Program-made: the position numbers and the translations under genes
The notes under the pieces: generated by a model
What the model saw: only the letters and a program-made list of their open reading frames with translations
Told to the model about the DNA's origin: nothing
The model's database searches: none
Part shown: positions 11,680 through 23,585 of the stretch, one piece after another
Position numbering within the stretch: the stretch's first letter is position 1
How the letters are laid out: every line of letters begins with the position of its first letter
Source: Torymus aiolomorphi
Lineage: Eukaryota > Arthropoda > Insecta > Hymenoptera > Torymidae
Assembly: GCA_036365515.1 (NCBI GenBank)
Contig: CM070873.1
Location: 82,099,948-82,163,947, forward strand
Direction of reading: 5' to 3'
Length of the DNA stretch: 64,000 bases

Positions 11680-12440
11680 TCCCCCGTGATCTCCCCCCAC
11701 GCGTATCTCACAAAGACGAACGTCAACGACCATAGCCCCGGCGTAAATCGAAAAATCTCCGGTGCTCTCATCCCCAAAGTGTTTCCCTTTCCACGCATAT
11801 ACACCCACGCATAGACGCACAAACACACTCTCCTTAACTTTGTTTTCGCAATAGTTATTTAGCGTTCGCTTTTCGCTCCTTTGAAAGCCTTGCGCCGGAA
11901 ACGCGACTCTATCTCTCTCTCTCTCCCTCTCCCTCTCTCTCTTTCGCGCGAGCGCGCGAAAAGCCGCGAAAAATTTTTCGCTCCGCTAATCGAATCCATC
12001 GGCAATTTGTCGGCCCGGCGAAAAACTCGTCTGCAGAGCGCGCTCGGCATTTTCGCACGTGCTCACGCCGCCGCCGCCGTATAAAGCTATTAAAATTCAT
12101 AACCTCGGACACACACGCGCGCGCGCGGCCGAGGGGGTTAAAGTGCTGACGAGGGCGAAGAGTGTGAGAGAGAGATAGAGGGATGGAGCGGCTAAAAATG
12201 AAACGAGCCGAGGCGTGTGGATGCGTGACGATGGGTCGTTGGGGGCCGGGGAGAAGAGAACGAGAGAGAAAGCAAGGCGAAGCTTTTGTGCGGTGTAACG
12301 AAATTATTAGATTGACGTTAAGGTGCGGAGAGTCGGGTCTTTTGTTTTCAATTGATGGTCTGGGGGCATGGCCCGAGCGAGTCGTTTAGATTGTGCTTTT
12401 TGAGGAGTGTCTGGTTGGTCGAAGCATTCAAGTTTAGAAC
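11680..12440. other. GC/CpG island 4, clear CA-to-GT switch
   Basis: The left shoulder at 11690-11840 is C/A-rich (CCCCCGTGATCTCCCCCCAC). The core has CT repeats and CGCG runs. The right shoulder at 12220-12430 is strongly G/T-rich (GGGTCGTTGGGGGCCGGGG). The 12450-13370 gap is AT-rich with no feature. Confidence 0.6.
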
Positions 12441-13379
12441 ATTGCGGATTCTTACTGTTAAAGTTGTATCCAGAAATTTCGGTTTCATCTATGCGGTTAA
12501 CGTTAACGTTAAATATTTATCAAAGTAGAATTTGATTCTAGAGTGAAATCATAATGTTTGTTTGCAAAATCTAAAGTTTTTCGGAAGATTTACTAGTATT
12601 TTAGATCCAAATTCTTACTGTAGTAAAATAAACGATTATAATAATTTTTAATAAATTTCATTCAAACTTTTACAAGTATTTTAATCATCTTATAAGTAAT
12701 AAAATCGCATCTTCTTGACCTCGACTAGCCACTCACGAAATGAGCAATCTTTATTAATGTATTTAGTGCCGTCCCATATACACGGTTTTTATATGTGAAT
12801 GAATGTATTTATTAGCGCGAGTGGTGAGAGTGAATTTGGTTTCATTTTATTATTTTATATTTTAACATGTTTATTTTTACTGTTTTAACATCCGGACCTT
12901 GCACATTCTAGTCAACCTAATTTCTAGTCATTTTAGATTACTATACATTATTAACTGTGATATCACTATTTTTTTTTATTTGACTTACTAATCAGTATTA
13001 TTTAGTTTTAAGCTCTGATTGTGATATTTCAAAACAGTATTAATCTAAAAAAATCTGAAATTAGTCATTGATTGTGATTTGTAATTTTAAAAAAGCACCT
13101 TAATTTTTTTAAGATATTGTAACGATGTATTATTTGTCTGGACTCGATATTCGATGCTATCTAAGATGTTTTGAGATGTTTTGAGATTGTTAATCTATGG
13201 GTGTTTGTATACCAGCTATTTAAGTTTCTAAACCACTATTTACAATAAATATAATAATAAAAAAAAAAAATAAAATACATATTTTGAAACCACTGTAATG
13301 TGCATCGCTTGATCCTCAACCTTATTTTGTACGATTTGGAATGTATAAATTTCTAAAGTTCTAAACAATTTGAATAATT

Positions 13380-14160
13380 TGAACCGCATCAAAGGAGTAC
13401 GAAAACTAAAGCAGGCATAATTTCAATGCGCAAACAATAACCATACAATGCAGAAATACGGAGCGGACGGAAACGTGCGAGAGCGGAGAAAAATCACAAA
13501 AGCGTCAATCGAATTTCGCGCGATAAATAATAATTTCGCGCGACGCGGCAGCGAAAGGCGCGCGTGCAGGCGCTTCATCGCGGACTGCGAGAGAAAAGGA
13601 CAAGCACGACGACGCACGACCGACACATCACTCGCGCACACGCACACGCGTGTGTTATACGCGACGAGGAAAGAAGAAGGAGAGACGAGTATATGTGCGC
13701 CGAGCACCTCGCGGGCAAATTTTGAATATGCATCGCCTCCCAGCGCGATAGACAATAGAGTGGACCCCGATTCGATTACGCTGGGACGCGCTCTTTGTGC
13801 CCCGTGTAATCTCACCCATTAAAAAGTTCGAGCGCAAGCGCGCGTATGCAAATGTCCCCTCCCCGGTACGCTGGATAAATTCGAATTACACTTTGATTTA
13901 CAGATTGTGCTACATTCAATTTTCCTCGGATGGGTGGGGTGGGAAAGGGGATGGGAGGGGAATGTTTTTCCGCTTCATTCGCGCGTTGCCCGCGGACGGA
14001 TGTAACTCGCGTAATCATGTGTGCTGCGCTCGTTTAGTTCGGCTGTGTTCGCGATAATTTTCAGAAAATTATTATTAATTGTGCGCGAATGAATACTTGT
14101 GCGCGCTCGTTTCGAAAATTGTTATTCTGCATTTTGAGTTCTAATTCGGGTTGTTTTATT
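13380..14160. other. GC/CpG island 5
   Basis: A/C-rich left shoulder, CpG core, and a right shoulder with GGATGGGTGGGGTGGG at about 13928. Confidence 0.55.
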
Positions 14161-14359
14161 AAGTTTAATGTGGAAAACTTTGCGATGTAAATTATGTGAC
14201 GATTATATTCACATATAAAGTTTTGATAGTAAAAAAAAATATTAAAAGTATATTTAGTTTATATTTGTCATTATAAGTTTAGAGTTTGTAATTTCGGGTT
14301 GTTATATCATGAATTCAAAATCAATTTATTGATTTTTAAATTTAAAACTTGATATCTCG

Positions 14360-14480
14360 TCGGGAAGGTAGTTTGCGTGCCCTTTTGATGGTAATGGGCA
14401 ACTGATGGTTACCGACGTCCTACCTACCCCTACAGAAGCTTGTGAAACTCGCCGCCGGGCGGCAGCACCAATCTTCCACT
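14360..14480. other. Isolated GC-richer segment, possible transposon remnant
   Basis: About 120 bp of higher-complexity sequence (near GAAACTCGCCGCCGGGCGGC) sits abruptly in AT-rich DNA without CpG-island shoulders. It could be the end of a LINE or another dispersed repeat. I could not classify it. Confidence 0.3.
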
Positions 14481-15324
14481 GCATCTATGTCTTTCTTATT
14501 TATTAGTATTTGTGTGTGTGTGTGTTATATTATTATTTAAGACATTTTATCGATAACTTGAGAATAATTAATACTGAAAACTTAAAATAATTAATACTGA
14601 AATTTTGGAATAATTAATACTGAAACTTTAGAATAATCAATAAAACAATTTATGGTAATATGTATCTCTTTCATTAAATAAATATTATCATACTATTGAT
14701 AAATACTTTGATTAAATAAATAATATTTGCTAATTGTTACAACAAATCGAAAATACAATTACTGTTATAAGAGTGTACAGTGCTAAAATCATTACAGCCA
14801 CTTATGTCATAACCATCACAATTCTATATTTACCATAATTATAGTTAAAAAAAACTGTAATATTGTATACTGTACAAATGAAAAACGTATAAAATGTAAC
14901 TGCATTGTGACAAATAAACGCTATAGTAGTAATGTGATCGAAAATTTTCTACTTTGTATCCTATTATCCTATTAATAGAAATATTATTTTATTTTCACAT
15001 TTTACTTTTTATGCATGTACTTGTTTTACGTATACATTAACAGTGCAATAGGAAGGTATACAAAATAAATAAGTGAAAGAGATTTTTTTATGAAATCAAA
15101 TAATTTGACTTGCACATGCTAACTGAAATTAGAATATCTTATATGATGGAATTGGAATATCTTGTACTATAATGATTGAAATGATTGTAAAGCAAGGCGA
15201 TAAGCAATAAGAACATTTTTCGATCAAAAATACTTCATTTTATAGTTTAAAACTAAATAAATTGCGCTGACACTTAAAAAAAAAAAAAATTATAGACATA
15301 TTAGTACAAGCACAGTGGATATGT

Positions 15325-15546
15325 AGAGTGTCCACCCGTCCTCACCTTTCAAAATCTAGAATATCTAGTAAAATAAAAAATTTAAAGCCTTCCAATAGTT
15401 AATGGAATATAGATCACTTGCGATCAGTGTCCGAAGTTAAAAATATCTTCAATCTATCCGTTATGGTCCATTTACTACGGGGAGGCTTTGAATTTTTTAT
15501 TTTACTAGATATTCTATATTTGGAAAGGGCTAGATGGGTGGTCTTG
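15325..15546. mobile_element. Foldback MITE, about 65 bp arms
   Basis: The left arm carries AGAATATCTAGTAAAATAAA followed by TTTAAAGCCT. The right arm carries the inverted copy, AGGCTTTGAA then TTTATTTTACTAGATATTCT. The outer ends (GTCCACCCGTC and GATGGGTGGTC) are also inverted. The surroundings, 14170-15300, are AT-rich with nothing coding. Confidence 0.75.
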
Positions 15547-15775
15547 TTATGTACATATGTTTGAAAACGAGACCTTAACTGACAAGTGGCTCAACAAATA
15601 TTTACACTTCTATGTAGACGTTATAACTTACGAACTCCTTGCGTACTTAGTCTGCACTTATTGAAGTTGCAGTGTATAATTATTAAAACTTATTAACATT
15701 AAAATAAAAATAAACAAGAAAATTATGGGTATCTCAAGACGTTTGTATATTTTGTTTTCAAGCTTCCTAAAAATG

Positions 15776-15837
15776 TTTAAGTGAAAAGTCGTTTGCTCAA
15801 ATTGATGAAAAGCGACTTTTCATCTATTCACGTTAAG
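15776..15837. repeat. Short hairpin with GTGAAAAGTCG arms
   Basis: GTGAAAAGTCG at 15781 and CGACTTTTCATC at about 15813 form an inverted pair. The arm motif is shared with the MITE family in the Rx intron. It may be a truncated relative. Confidence 0.45.
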
Positions 15838-15899
15838 ACATTCTTGTATTTTCTAAATCAGTTTATAAATGCAATTATTTTACAGTAACTAATTTACAT

Positions 15900-16620
15900 T
15901 CTCATCTCGCCTACAAATTACCACAATATTCAAAAAGTAAAATATCATTCAGCCCTATACACATCTCGAACAGCGTGCTAACGCACGGATTCCATCTCAC
16001 CTTGATTTCCCGTGTCCCGTCGCTGGGACAACTACGCGTGTCACACAGGCGGCACATCGCACACACACACACACACATATTACACACACACACGCAGATC
16101 GGACAGTCCTAGGCAGGCGCGGGGGATGACAGTGCACTGTTATAATTACGGCAGTAGCAATCAATTAGCGCACCAATCGTGCGTTGATTAAGGGCTCGAT
16201 TGGAATGTAATGGGGCCGTGGGTGGCCAGTGATAATTAACGTTCGCGGAACACCGCTCCCACCCTTATCCGCGATGCGTGCTGCGTGAAATCAAATAGCG
16301 CGCGTGCGCGCCCGGAAACGAAATATTGGACGACGCGTCGAGGCCAGGCCAGCCAGCCGAGCGTGCGCGCCCACCGCCGCCGATAATTTCGACCCTTTCG
16401 ATTTTACGGCTCCGCAGAGTGTGATTGAGAGAGAGGGAGACAGAAGCAGTGGTGCCCACGGCGATTTTGCGCGGGCTGTCTGCACGCGCGCGGTGATGCT
16501 CTCATCTTAATCGTCCTTTCGGTCAAATCGATCAACGATTACCGGGATATGTGTGGGGCCGAGTTTGCCGATTTCGTTATTGGTTGTTATGAAAGTTTAA
16601 TTTAGTTTTAAGCATACTGC
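15900..16620. other. GC/CpG island 6
   Basis: C/A-rich left shoulder with CA repeats (16061-16100), CGCG core, and a G/T right shoulder from 16545. Confidence 0.55.
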
Positions 16621-16909
16621 GTTTTCCGGATGTTTTAGTCAATGATTTTATAAAGTTGTTAAATATGTTGTTAATGTTATATGTTTCATTCAATTAAGTG
16701 AATAATTGTTAAGTATATACGGATTGCAATTCAATGATTTCTTATAAAAGCTACGTTACATTACATTCGATATTAATCAAAACATTCGTAAAATATGGAG
16801 CCATTGTAATTTTTACAATCTTAATACGCTTCGTCAGATTATCAAATATTTGCTACAATATTTCTTTTTTTTTGTAAAAATCACTGGATCCTGACTATTT
16901 TAATGACAC

Positions 16910-17176
16910 ATTAAGGAGGATGACCCCATCCTCTCATCCCAATCCAACCATTGCCGATAGCCTTCGATATTCCAATTAATTCCCTCCAATTATCGGAATT
17001 AAAATTTCAATTAAGATCCCGCTCCATATAATCTATCGCGCGCCGCCATGAGCTGCCGCCATATGGAATATTCGATTTTCATAGGAAATAGATGAATGAG
17101 CTTTGAGGTGCAAATCAGCGCTCGCCACCGCCCGCGTTCGCGCCGCAGTCCACGCAATCGATAGAAAAAAGAGCGT

Positions 17177-17239
<63 letters not shown>

Positions 17240-17318
17240 AATCAGTAGCAAAAACATTCCCAGCCCGGCGTATTTGCCCGGCGCGCTCATTTCGGTGAAA
17301 TTTTCGCCCCTCTCGCTT

Positions 17319-17359
<41 letters not shown>

Positions 17360-17720
17360 TGCGGCGACTGGCTCAGTAACGATTTTAATTTGGCACGCGG
17401 CGGAGGTCTTTCTCCTCTACCGCCGCCGCTGCCGCTCATCGCTCCACCCCCGCGAGTGGGGGCGAGCAAGCGTGAGAGAGAGATAGAGAGAGAGAGAGAG
17501 AACCCTTTTGCCGCGACCGTGATTCCAGCTGGTCGCGAGAGAGGTCGGATATATATATCTCTCTCTCCCTCCTGGATGTGGAAGTTTGAAGAGAACTGGT
17601 CTTGAGAAGTCGGAAGGTGCATCGATCAGTGTTTTATGAGGACATGTATAATAATGATGGGTGCTAATTATCGTTTAGGACTGACTTTTGTGGCTCGTAC
17701 ATGTTTTAGAGGAATGGATA
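16910..17720. other. GC/CpG island 7, clear CA-to-GT switch
   Basis: The left shoulder reads GATGACCCCATCCTCTCATC. Three GA/CT tracts lie in the core. The right shoulder from 17575 is G/T-rich. The 17720-18040 spacer is AT-rich. Confidence 0.6.
17179..17239. repeat. (GA)n microsatellite
   Basis: A GA run of about 30 units. A (CT)n run at 17320-17356 and another (GA)n at 17475-17500 follow in the same island. Confidence 0.95.
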
Positions 17721-18049
17721 ATTTATTGTTACTCTATAACAGACATCTTTTTATGAATTTCATTTGTTACAATACATTTAATATGATTATTTAGATTAGG
17801 GGAGCAACATCGATAAGGTCGTTAAGAAATTTAATAGAATCTGCCGTTTAATAATGATAAATATATAAAAAATGCTCTGATACAAAGAAATATCGTTTTA
17901 CATGATAAGTATCATGAAAAATCTTTTATTAACATCAATTTAAAAATAAAAATAATCAAATAAAATATAATAATCATTCTATGAATTAAAATCTTCTGAA
18001 CTACTGAAAAGAAAGTCCGAAATAAACAATTCATTAACATTAATAGTTG

Positions 18050-18674
18050 AAGAAGTCAAGTCCTCACGACAACCCACTAACCGTACTGCAATTTAGCAAA
18101 CGCACGTGGAATTAAATTCCTTAATTCTTAATCAAGATTCCGCATTCTGAAATAACGACATTTGGCACAATTAGCTACCACGCGGCAAAAAGTGCACGAA
18201 TCTGCCTCTCTCTCTCTCTCTCTCTCTCTCGTCCAAAGACGGCTCTTTATTAGCGTTCTCTCAGTGACTCTGCGAAGGTGTCGCCGGCGTGGCCGCGGGC
18301 AAAACGGGCGCGCGCGCTCATTATTAATTAAAGCCAAAGTCATACTTAGTTGGCGAGTACATAAGCGAAAATAATATTTGCCCGAGCGTTCATTAGACGA
18401 GTCAGCGTGCGCGGGAGACTCTCCCGCGTAGGAAAAGCCGAGAGAGACAGACAGTCGCGCAATAAGAAAATCGAGTGAGAGACAGGGAGAGAAAGCTACA
18501 CAGTAGCGTGTGTGTCGACTGGATTCTCATTAAAATAACCGCGTACATTCGTACCCTTTTTCACGGGTGAAAGAAACGTCAGAACAAAAGAGAGAAAGAG
18601 AAGCAAATAAGGACGTCGGGAAAATTGTTCGCGCGGGGGTGCAGAGAGGATAGTTTAGCTACCACTAGGCAACT

Positions 18675-18771
<97 letters not shown>

Positions 18772-19150
18772 CGTCCTGACCGTGCTAACGCGAGAATACG
18801 TTGGACGAGAAAAACTCGTTTCTCTTTTAATTAATGTAATACACCTCCCGTGCGTCCTTGCGCTCCCGCACGCCGTCTTTTCTGCGCGGAATGGGTTTCC
18901 GACGCTCGTCCTCGTCCTCGTCGTCGTCGTTGTCTCGTTGCTTTGTCCTCACCCCCCCCCCTGCTTTGCCAGGGGTAATGAGAAAATGGTGAATTTATAA
19001 ATGCAGACACGCTAATGGACGAGTTTTAGCGAGAGGCGATTGTCAGCGTATGTTTGTAGGAAATTTCGGAGTCTTTTTCAGGGAGAAAGTGGGCGGATGG
19101 AGTTTAGCGGGTTAATCAATGCGATGTATAAGTTGTTTGGGTTAAGCTTC
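18050..19150. other. GC/CpG island 8
   Basis: C/A-rich left shoulder, core with CT and GA tracts, and a strong G/T right shoulder at 19020-19145. The 19150-19880 flank is AT-rich with no feature. Confidence 0.55.
18679..18770. repeat. (GA)n microsatellite, about 45 units
   Basis: An uninterrupted GA run in the right half of an island. A shorter (CT)n is at 18207-18230. Confidence 0.95.
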
Positions 19151-19880
19151 ATTGATTAACTGATGTGACTGAAAATCACAAAAGAATATTTAAGCGTGAT
19201 TAAAATGCTTGATTGAATTTGTTATTGTTTGATTGAGTTAATTAACTTAAGTATAATTTACAGCTCGATTATATTTTTCCGTGTATATTATGTTTTACTT
19301 TTAAAGAAATATATTACAATACTGATATTTTGAATTGTGCTATAAATATAATAACGTACGATTTACAAATATAGTTCGTTTAGAGCCATTAGGTGGCCGC
19401 TCTCCATCTGATCCCATAATAAAGTCCATCCTGTCAAGTGTATATAGTCGAGGAACATTAGTCCAAAAAGGTACGTTATTTCAAGATAAAATTAAATTTG
19501 TCTAAAACCTTTTGTAATGTGTTTTAAATAAGCTGAAGTTTAAAGTTTACCCATTAAAAAAGTGTGCTCGTATCTCAATTTTGCAATAATTAATTTTACT
19601 TGGAAATTATTTGCAAGTATCATTATTTTGAAAATTTTAAGAGTTAAATAGCGAAAACTGGTATGAGTAGGTTTTTGAGGTAGTAGATTACGAACTTGAT
19701 ATCAGAACATCAAAATTACAAAATGGCGGATTCAATACGGTGATGTGATTTTGAAAAATGCTGTAAACTGTATAGCTGCAACAGTGCTGATATTCAAATT
19801 CAAAATAAACAAAACGCTATAATAGTTTTCGAGACTTCAATATTTGTTAGTTTCGGGTGCTCTGAGAGCTGTTAGCCTCT

Positions 19881-20391
19881 CATATATATATAGTAAATTA
19901 ATAGTAGTTTTTGGTCTTCGGCCGTTGCATTTTGCGGACCGAGTGGTAATTATGCTTCTGAGGACCTGCGCAACCGGTAAAGTATGTACTCTAGGGACTC
20001 GTATTCGTAAAGTAAAATACAACTTTACAGCCCCAAAACAAGCCGTAAAGTATGTACTTTATGGACACTTATGACGAAAAATAATGTTTGCTCTACGGCA
20101 AGCCAGTTCTTGGAAGCACAACCCACTCGGTCCGTAAAATGCAACGGACGGCAAACATGGGTCTGAAAGTTTGCATCGTTGGAATGCAACGAAATAATTT
20201 TTTACGATTGATTAAAGTTATTTAACAAAAGTTATTTTATATTGTAAAACACAAAATCTACACTCAAAATTAATATTATATAGTATAAGCGTAAAGAAAA
20301 TAAATTATTTTTTTTATTTCGTTGCACTCCAACGATGCAAACTTCAGACCCATCGGAAAACTACTATTAATTTATGATTATATATAAGGTA
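19881..20391. mobile_element. Foldback element A, interrupted by element B
   Basis: The left arm (19881-19946) contains AATTAATAGTAGTTTT and then CGTTGCATTTTGCGGACCGA. The right arm matches in inverted order, but only if 20157-20353 is removed. CCACTCGGTCCGTAAAATGC ends at about 20141, and AAAACTACTATTAATT starts at 20358. The arms are about 65 bp long. No coding capacity is visible. Confidence 0.75.
20157..20353. mobile_element. Foldback MITE B nested in element A
   Basis: TIRs of about 40 bp read ATGGGTCTGAA, then GTTTGCATCGTTGGA and TGCAACGAAAT. They are inverted at the right end (ATTTCGTTGCACTCCAACGA ... CAGACCCAT). The interior is AT-rich. A related end occurs next to the Rx homeobox exon at 63492-63523. 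Confidence 0.85.
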
Positions 20392-20698
20392 CTTTGAGGT
20401 AATTTTGCAACTAATTTAATTCGGCTACTTTTCTAATTCTCTATCTCTACTTATAGGCCAGTCAAATTATTTTTTTTTTTTTGCACAACTCAAGTGTAAG
20501 CCGATTTTTTATTGATGGAAATGGTCAAGGGGATCATAAGAAACAACAATCCAGTAACTGGGTTAAAAACTGCTGCAAATTCATTAGCATGTGGCTTCCT
20601 CAAACTTAATCTATTGATTCCTTTAATTAATTTTTAATGTTTCGGCGAAGAGCGTCGTAAATTAACCTTTATAAAAAACAAAAGCAGTAGATAAGCTA

Positions 20699-20826
20699 GG
20701 CCGGTTCTGGAGTCAGGTTATTTTTGGAGTCAGTATAGTTTCTGCGGCCAAGCCTGACTTCAAAACTGCAGTCAGCTATTTGACTGCAGAAACTATGCTG
20801 ACTCCAGACATGCGACTTCAGACCGG
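20699..20826. mobile_element. Small foldback element
   Basis: CCGGTTCTGGAGTCAG at the left and CTGACTCCAGACATGC ... GACCGG at the right are inverted. An inner pair, ATAGTTTCTGC and GCAGAAACTAT, is also inverted. About 128 bp in all, non-coding. Confidence 0.7.
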
Positions 20827-21258
20827 TGGCTCTAGAATCGGCCAGCCGCGCGTGCTCAGCGGTTCGCAGCGGGTGGTAGCAGTTGATATAATCTTATCTA
20901 TTTATAAATATTTAAAATTTTTTATAAACCTCTTGCTCGGACAAAGAATGGGTGTTTGTTGACAATTTTTCCGTATATTTTTTCCACGGCGACTTTTTCT
21001 TGTTGTTTTGTTGTTGCTCAGGAGCAATGGTGGAGCTGTTTTGGCCCATTTTGATGTAAGGTAGCTGTATGTTTATAACTTATATAATGAAAGCCTCGAC
21101 TGACTGCTTGCGAGAGTATCGTAGCCACCTAGCGGTACACTATGTGATTAAACAAAATTTGAAGGAGAATAGGAGCCCTACCTCGCTCTCATCCTGTGAG
21201 GTTCTATCTGTCTATCAACCCCACCATTACCCCTCAGATTTTATTCTTCAATGTCTTC

Positions 21259-21768
21259 TCACTTTATGTTGGAATCGTTGCGGTAAAATTGCTTCATATG
21301 CATTACTTTGTACAGGACACAAGTAGTTTTGCACGCTCCATTATGGTTAGTACATATAGTCACTGATCTTGGAGAATTATAAGATGGATAGTTCATTTCG
21401 TTGATATCGGTAACATTAAAATTAAAACGTTCTAACCACAACTTTTTTATTTCACCAATCACGAAAATCCTGTTAGCATTTTTTAATGCATCTTGAAGAA
21501 TTTTTCCAATTTCAGTATAGTCATAATCACCACTATTCCACGATAGTCCATGATAGCAAAGTTCTAACCACAAATTTTCACGTTTATACTTGTCTGTTAG
21601 TTTTCGCCAAAGAAACGGTGGTTTGAAGAGGTGCACTATTGGCACAACATCGTCGTTGAGAGACACGAAAGCCAACTCTTTTAGAACGAAATCATTGCCA
21701 GTCTTTTTAAAGCCCTGCATATCCACTGCGTAGTCCATGATTGTACAGAATTTCGCTTCGAATTCCAA
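21259..21768 (-). CDS. Orphan single-exon ORF with DMQGF and CxxHxxxCxxxC motifs
   Basis: This is an intact ORF of 169 codons with ordinary, non-repetitive composition. Near the start is MDYAVDMQGFKK, then FKPPFLWRKLTDKY, WLELCYHGLSWNSGDYDYTE and RIFVIGEIKKLWLERF. A cysteine/histidine cluster follows (Cys139, His142, Cys146, Cys150) that could bind a metal. I recall similar uncharacterised proteins in multi-copy families of other insects, but I cannot assign a function. Translation could start at the first Met or at the one before DYAVDMQGF. It lies 330 bp beyond the end of the recombinase remnant on the same strand, so it may be cargo of one mobile unit. It may also be a recent pseudogene or an expressed gene. 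Confidence 0.55.
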   Translation of the reverse strand: MEFEAKFCTIMDYAVDMQGFKKTGNDFVLKELAFVSLNDDVVPIVHLFKPPFLWRKLTDKYKRENLWLELCYHGLSWNSGDYDYTEIGKILQDALKNANRIFVIGEIKKLWLERFNFNVTDINEMNYPSYNSPRSVTICTNHNGACKTTCVLYKVMHMKQFYRNDSNIK

Positions 21769-22096
21769 ATGACGAATGACAAGGAGCCAAAGGCTCCCTC
21801 GTCTTATTTGGATGAATTAACAATCTTACTTTATTTAGTAAATTTTCTTAATCGAAGGTTTAGTCACAAGTGTAGGTACACAGTTTTCTTTTGATATGGT
21901 TTGTGCTTAAACATAGTGCTTAGAGTAACATTAATTAATAAGTCTTTTCGATCTAGTTAAATCTATTTGATCTACTGGTTAGGCATATAATCTAAGCCTC
22001 TTTAGATTTTTGATCACAGTTAACTGTGCGAAGGAACAGCATAAACTTATAAAAAGGATTTATGTGATAAAAACATTTTTAGGAAAGAACTTTATC

Positions 22097-23085
22097 TCTT
22101 ATGGGTCTGTTATAAAATCTTTGGAAGACCTTGGATCGTTCCGACTATCCTGCTGCGTTTTTATAGCAGCTAAATTGATCCCTACAGTTGCAGCCTTTGA
22201 GGTTGAGGCATGTCTAGTACTGTGCGCAGTGTAGTAGTGTAATTAGTATTCCTCTATGCCTGACTCTCGTATGACGAGTTTCTGCCAGCGACTTATTATT
22301 GTTTGCGGGCCTACCTTTTTGTGTGGTTTTTTCGAAGGAGATCAGCAGTCTTTCCTCCTTTCCCCTGATGTTTTTTGTTGTTTCCATGTAGTGTTGAACT
22401 GATTTTGCTACACAGAGAGATGGATTTTTGAAAAGTGGTCGAAAGGCGCATGGTTGATCCGCTCCTGGCTTGGACATTTTAATTCTGTCTGTTATACTGA
22501 CGAATTATTTCTAATCCGTTGTTCAACGATTTTATGTTACCTAGCTTAATTAGTGATAGGGATTGCACCCTGAAGTCGCATCCTAACACCAGCATTACCA
22601 CTTTCAGAGTCCTAACAGCAGTATTACCACTTTTAGAGTCAGCTGACGCAAATTAAGTTTTTTCTGAAGATCCCCATGACTCTATTTTTTGCAGAACAAT
22701 ACCTATATCCCAGGTGTCACAGTACTTAGGTGCGGATGATCTTAGCTTGAAGGCTCTGTGACGTAAGGCTGGCGTTAATCAGGGTAACAGCGGAACGCAT
22801 GGTGTTCAGGGTGCCATACGCGGCTCCTTCTTTGAATTTTGCAGTTAGACAGGTCAGCACTATCTCCTCTTCGGCTGAGAAGGGATCTTGTCTGTTTTCC
22901 ATGCAAAACTTCCACTAGTACTTCAGTGCTGTGTTGTACTATTTTGTCGTCGATACAGTGATAGACTCAATGATGATGTCTATCGTGTCATCCGGCACCC
23001 CTTGTTTTTTGAACGCTTGCCTGATAGCACTCCTGCAACGAGGGTAAGATGCGATGCCAGGGAGTGTATCACGTCTCTACAAGGA
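22097..23085 (-). pseudogene. Decayed DIRS-like tyrosine recombinase
   Basis: Minus-strand translation across several frames gives a tyrosine recombinase of the type found in DIRS retrotransposons. Near 23035 is AIRQAFKKQGVPDDTIDIII, and near 22910 KFCMENRQDPFSAEEEIVL. These are followed by LTAKFKEGAAYGTLNTMRSA, which is the core-binding domain. The catalytic part has SLCVAKSVQHYMETTKNIRG and ERLLISFEK (about 22.4 kb), TAHSTRHASTSKAA (about 22.2 kb, carrying the HxxR pair) and SERSKVFQRFYNRPI (about 22.1 kb, carrying the tyrosine). Several stops and frameshifts break it, so it is inactive. I saw no reverse transcriptase or RNase H. A Crypton-type recombinase is the main alternative, because the missing upstream domains would distinguish the two. 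Confidence 0.85.
22583..22643. repeat. Two tandem 30 bp units
   Basis: CCTAACACCAGCATTACCAC, TTTCAGAGT is followed directly by a near-identical unit. The pair lies within the spacer of the recombinase remnant. Confidence 0.6.
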
Positions 23086-23469
23086 GAAAGTAGTAAATTA
23101 GGTGAAGGATCGAAAGTGATGACGCTTGAAGTATTCTGTTGGAAACATTTCATTTATACTTTAATTATTGGCGTCTTCTAAAGAACCAATACTGAGGTGT
23201 ACATTACAATTATTTTAATATTGACAAAATTATATTTTTTAACTTATTCTCCCAAACAGTCTAACGTGACAGTAAAAGTCGACAAACGTGTTATATAAAA
23301 ATGTCCGTTGATGCTTCAAATTAAATCTATTAAAGCTCGTCCAAAAAAAAAGGAGTGGCTGCTAGAATCGTAAAAAGTCCATCAAAAAGTCGTATACCAC
23401 TGTTCTATAAGAAAGTCGGTTCTCTTAGTGAGTTTTTGGTAGTGAAATAATAGACTGATGTTATTTATC

Positions 23470-23552
23470 GACGACGAGCACGCCTCGCGTGTTCTTCTCT
23501 ACCTCATTGATCTCGTTTGGCCCGCAGTAATGTAAGGAGCGACCGATGTGCC

Positions 23553-23585
<33 letters not shown>

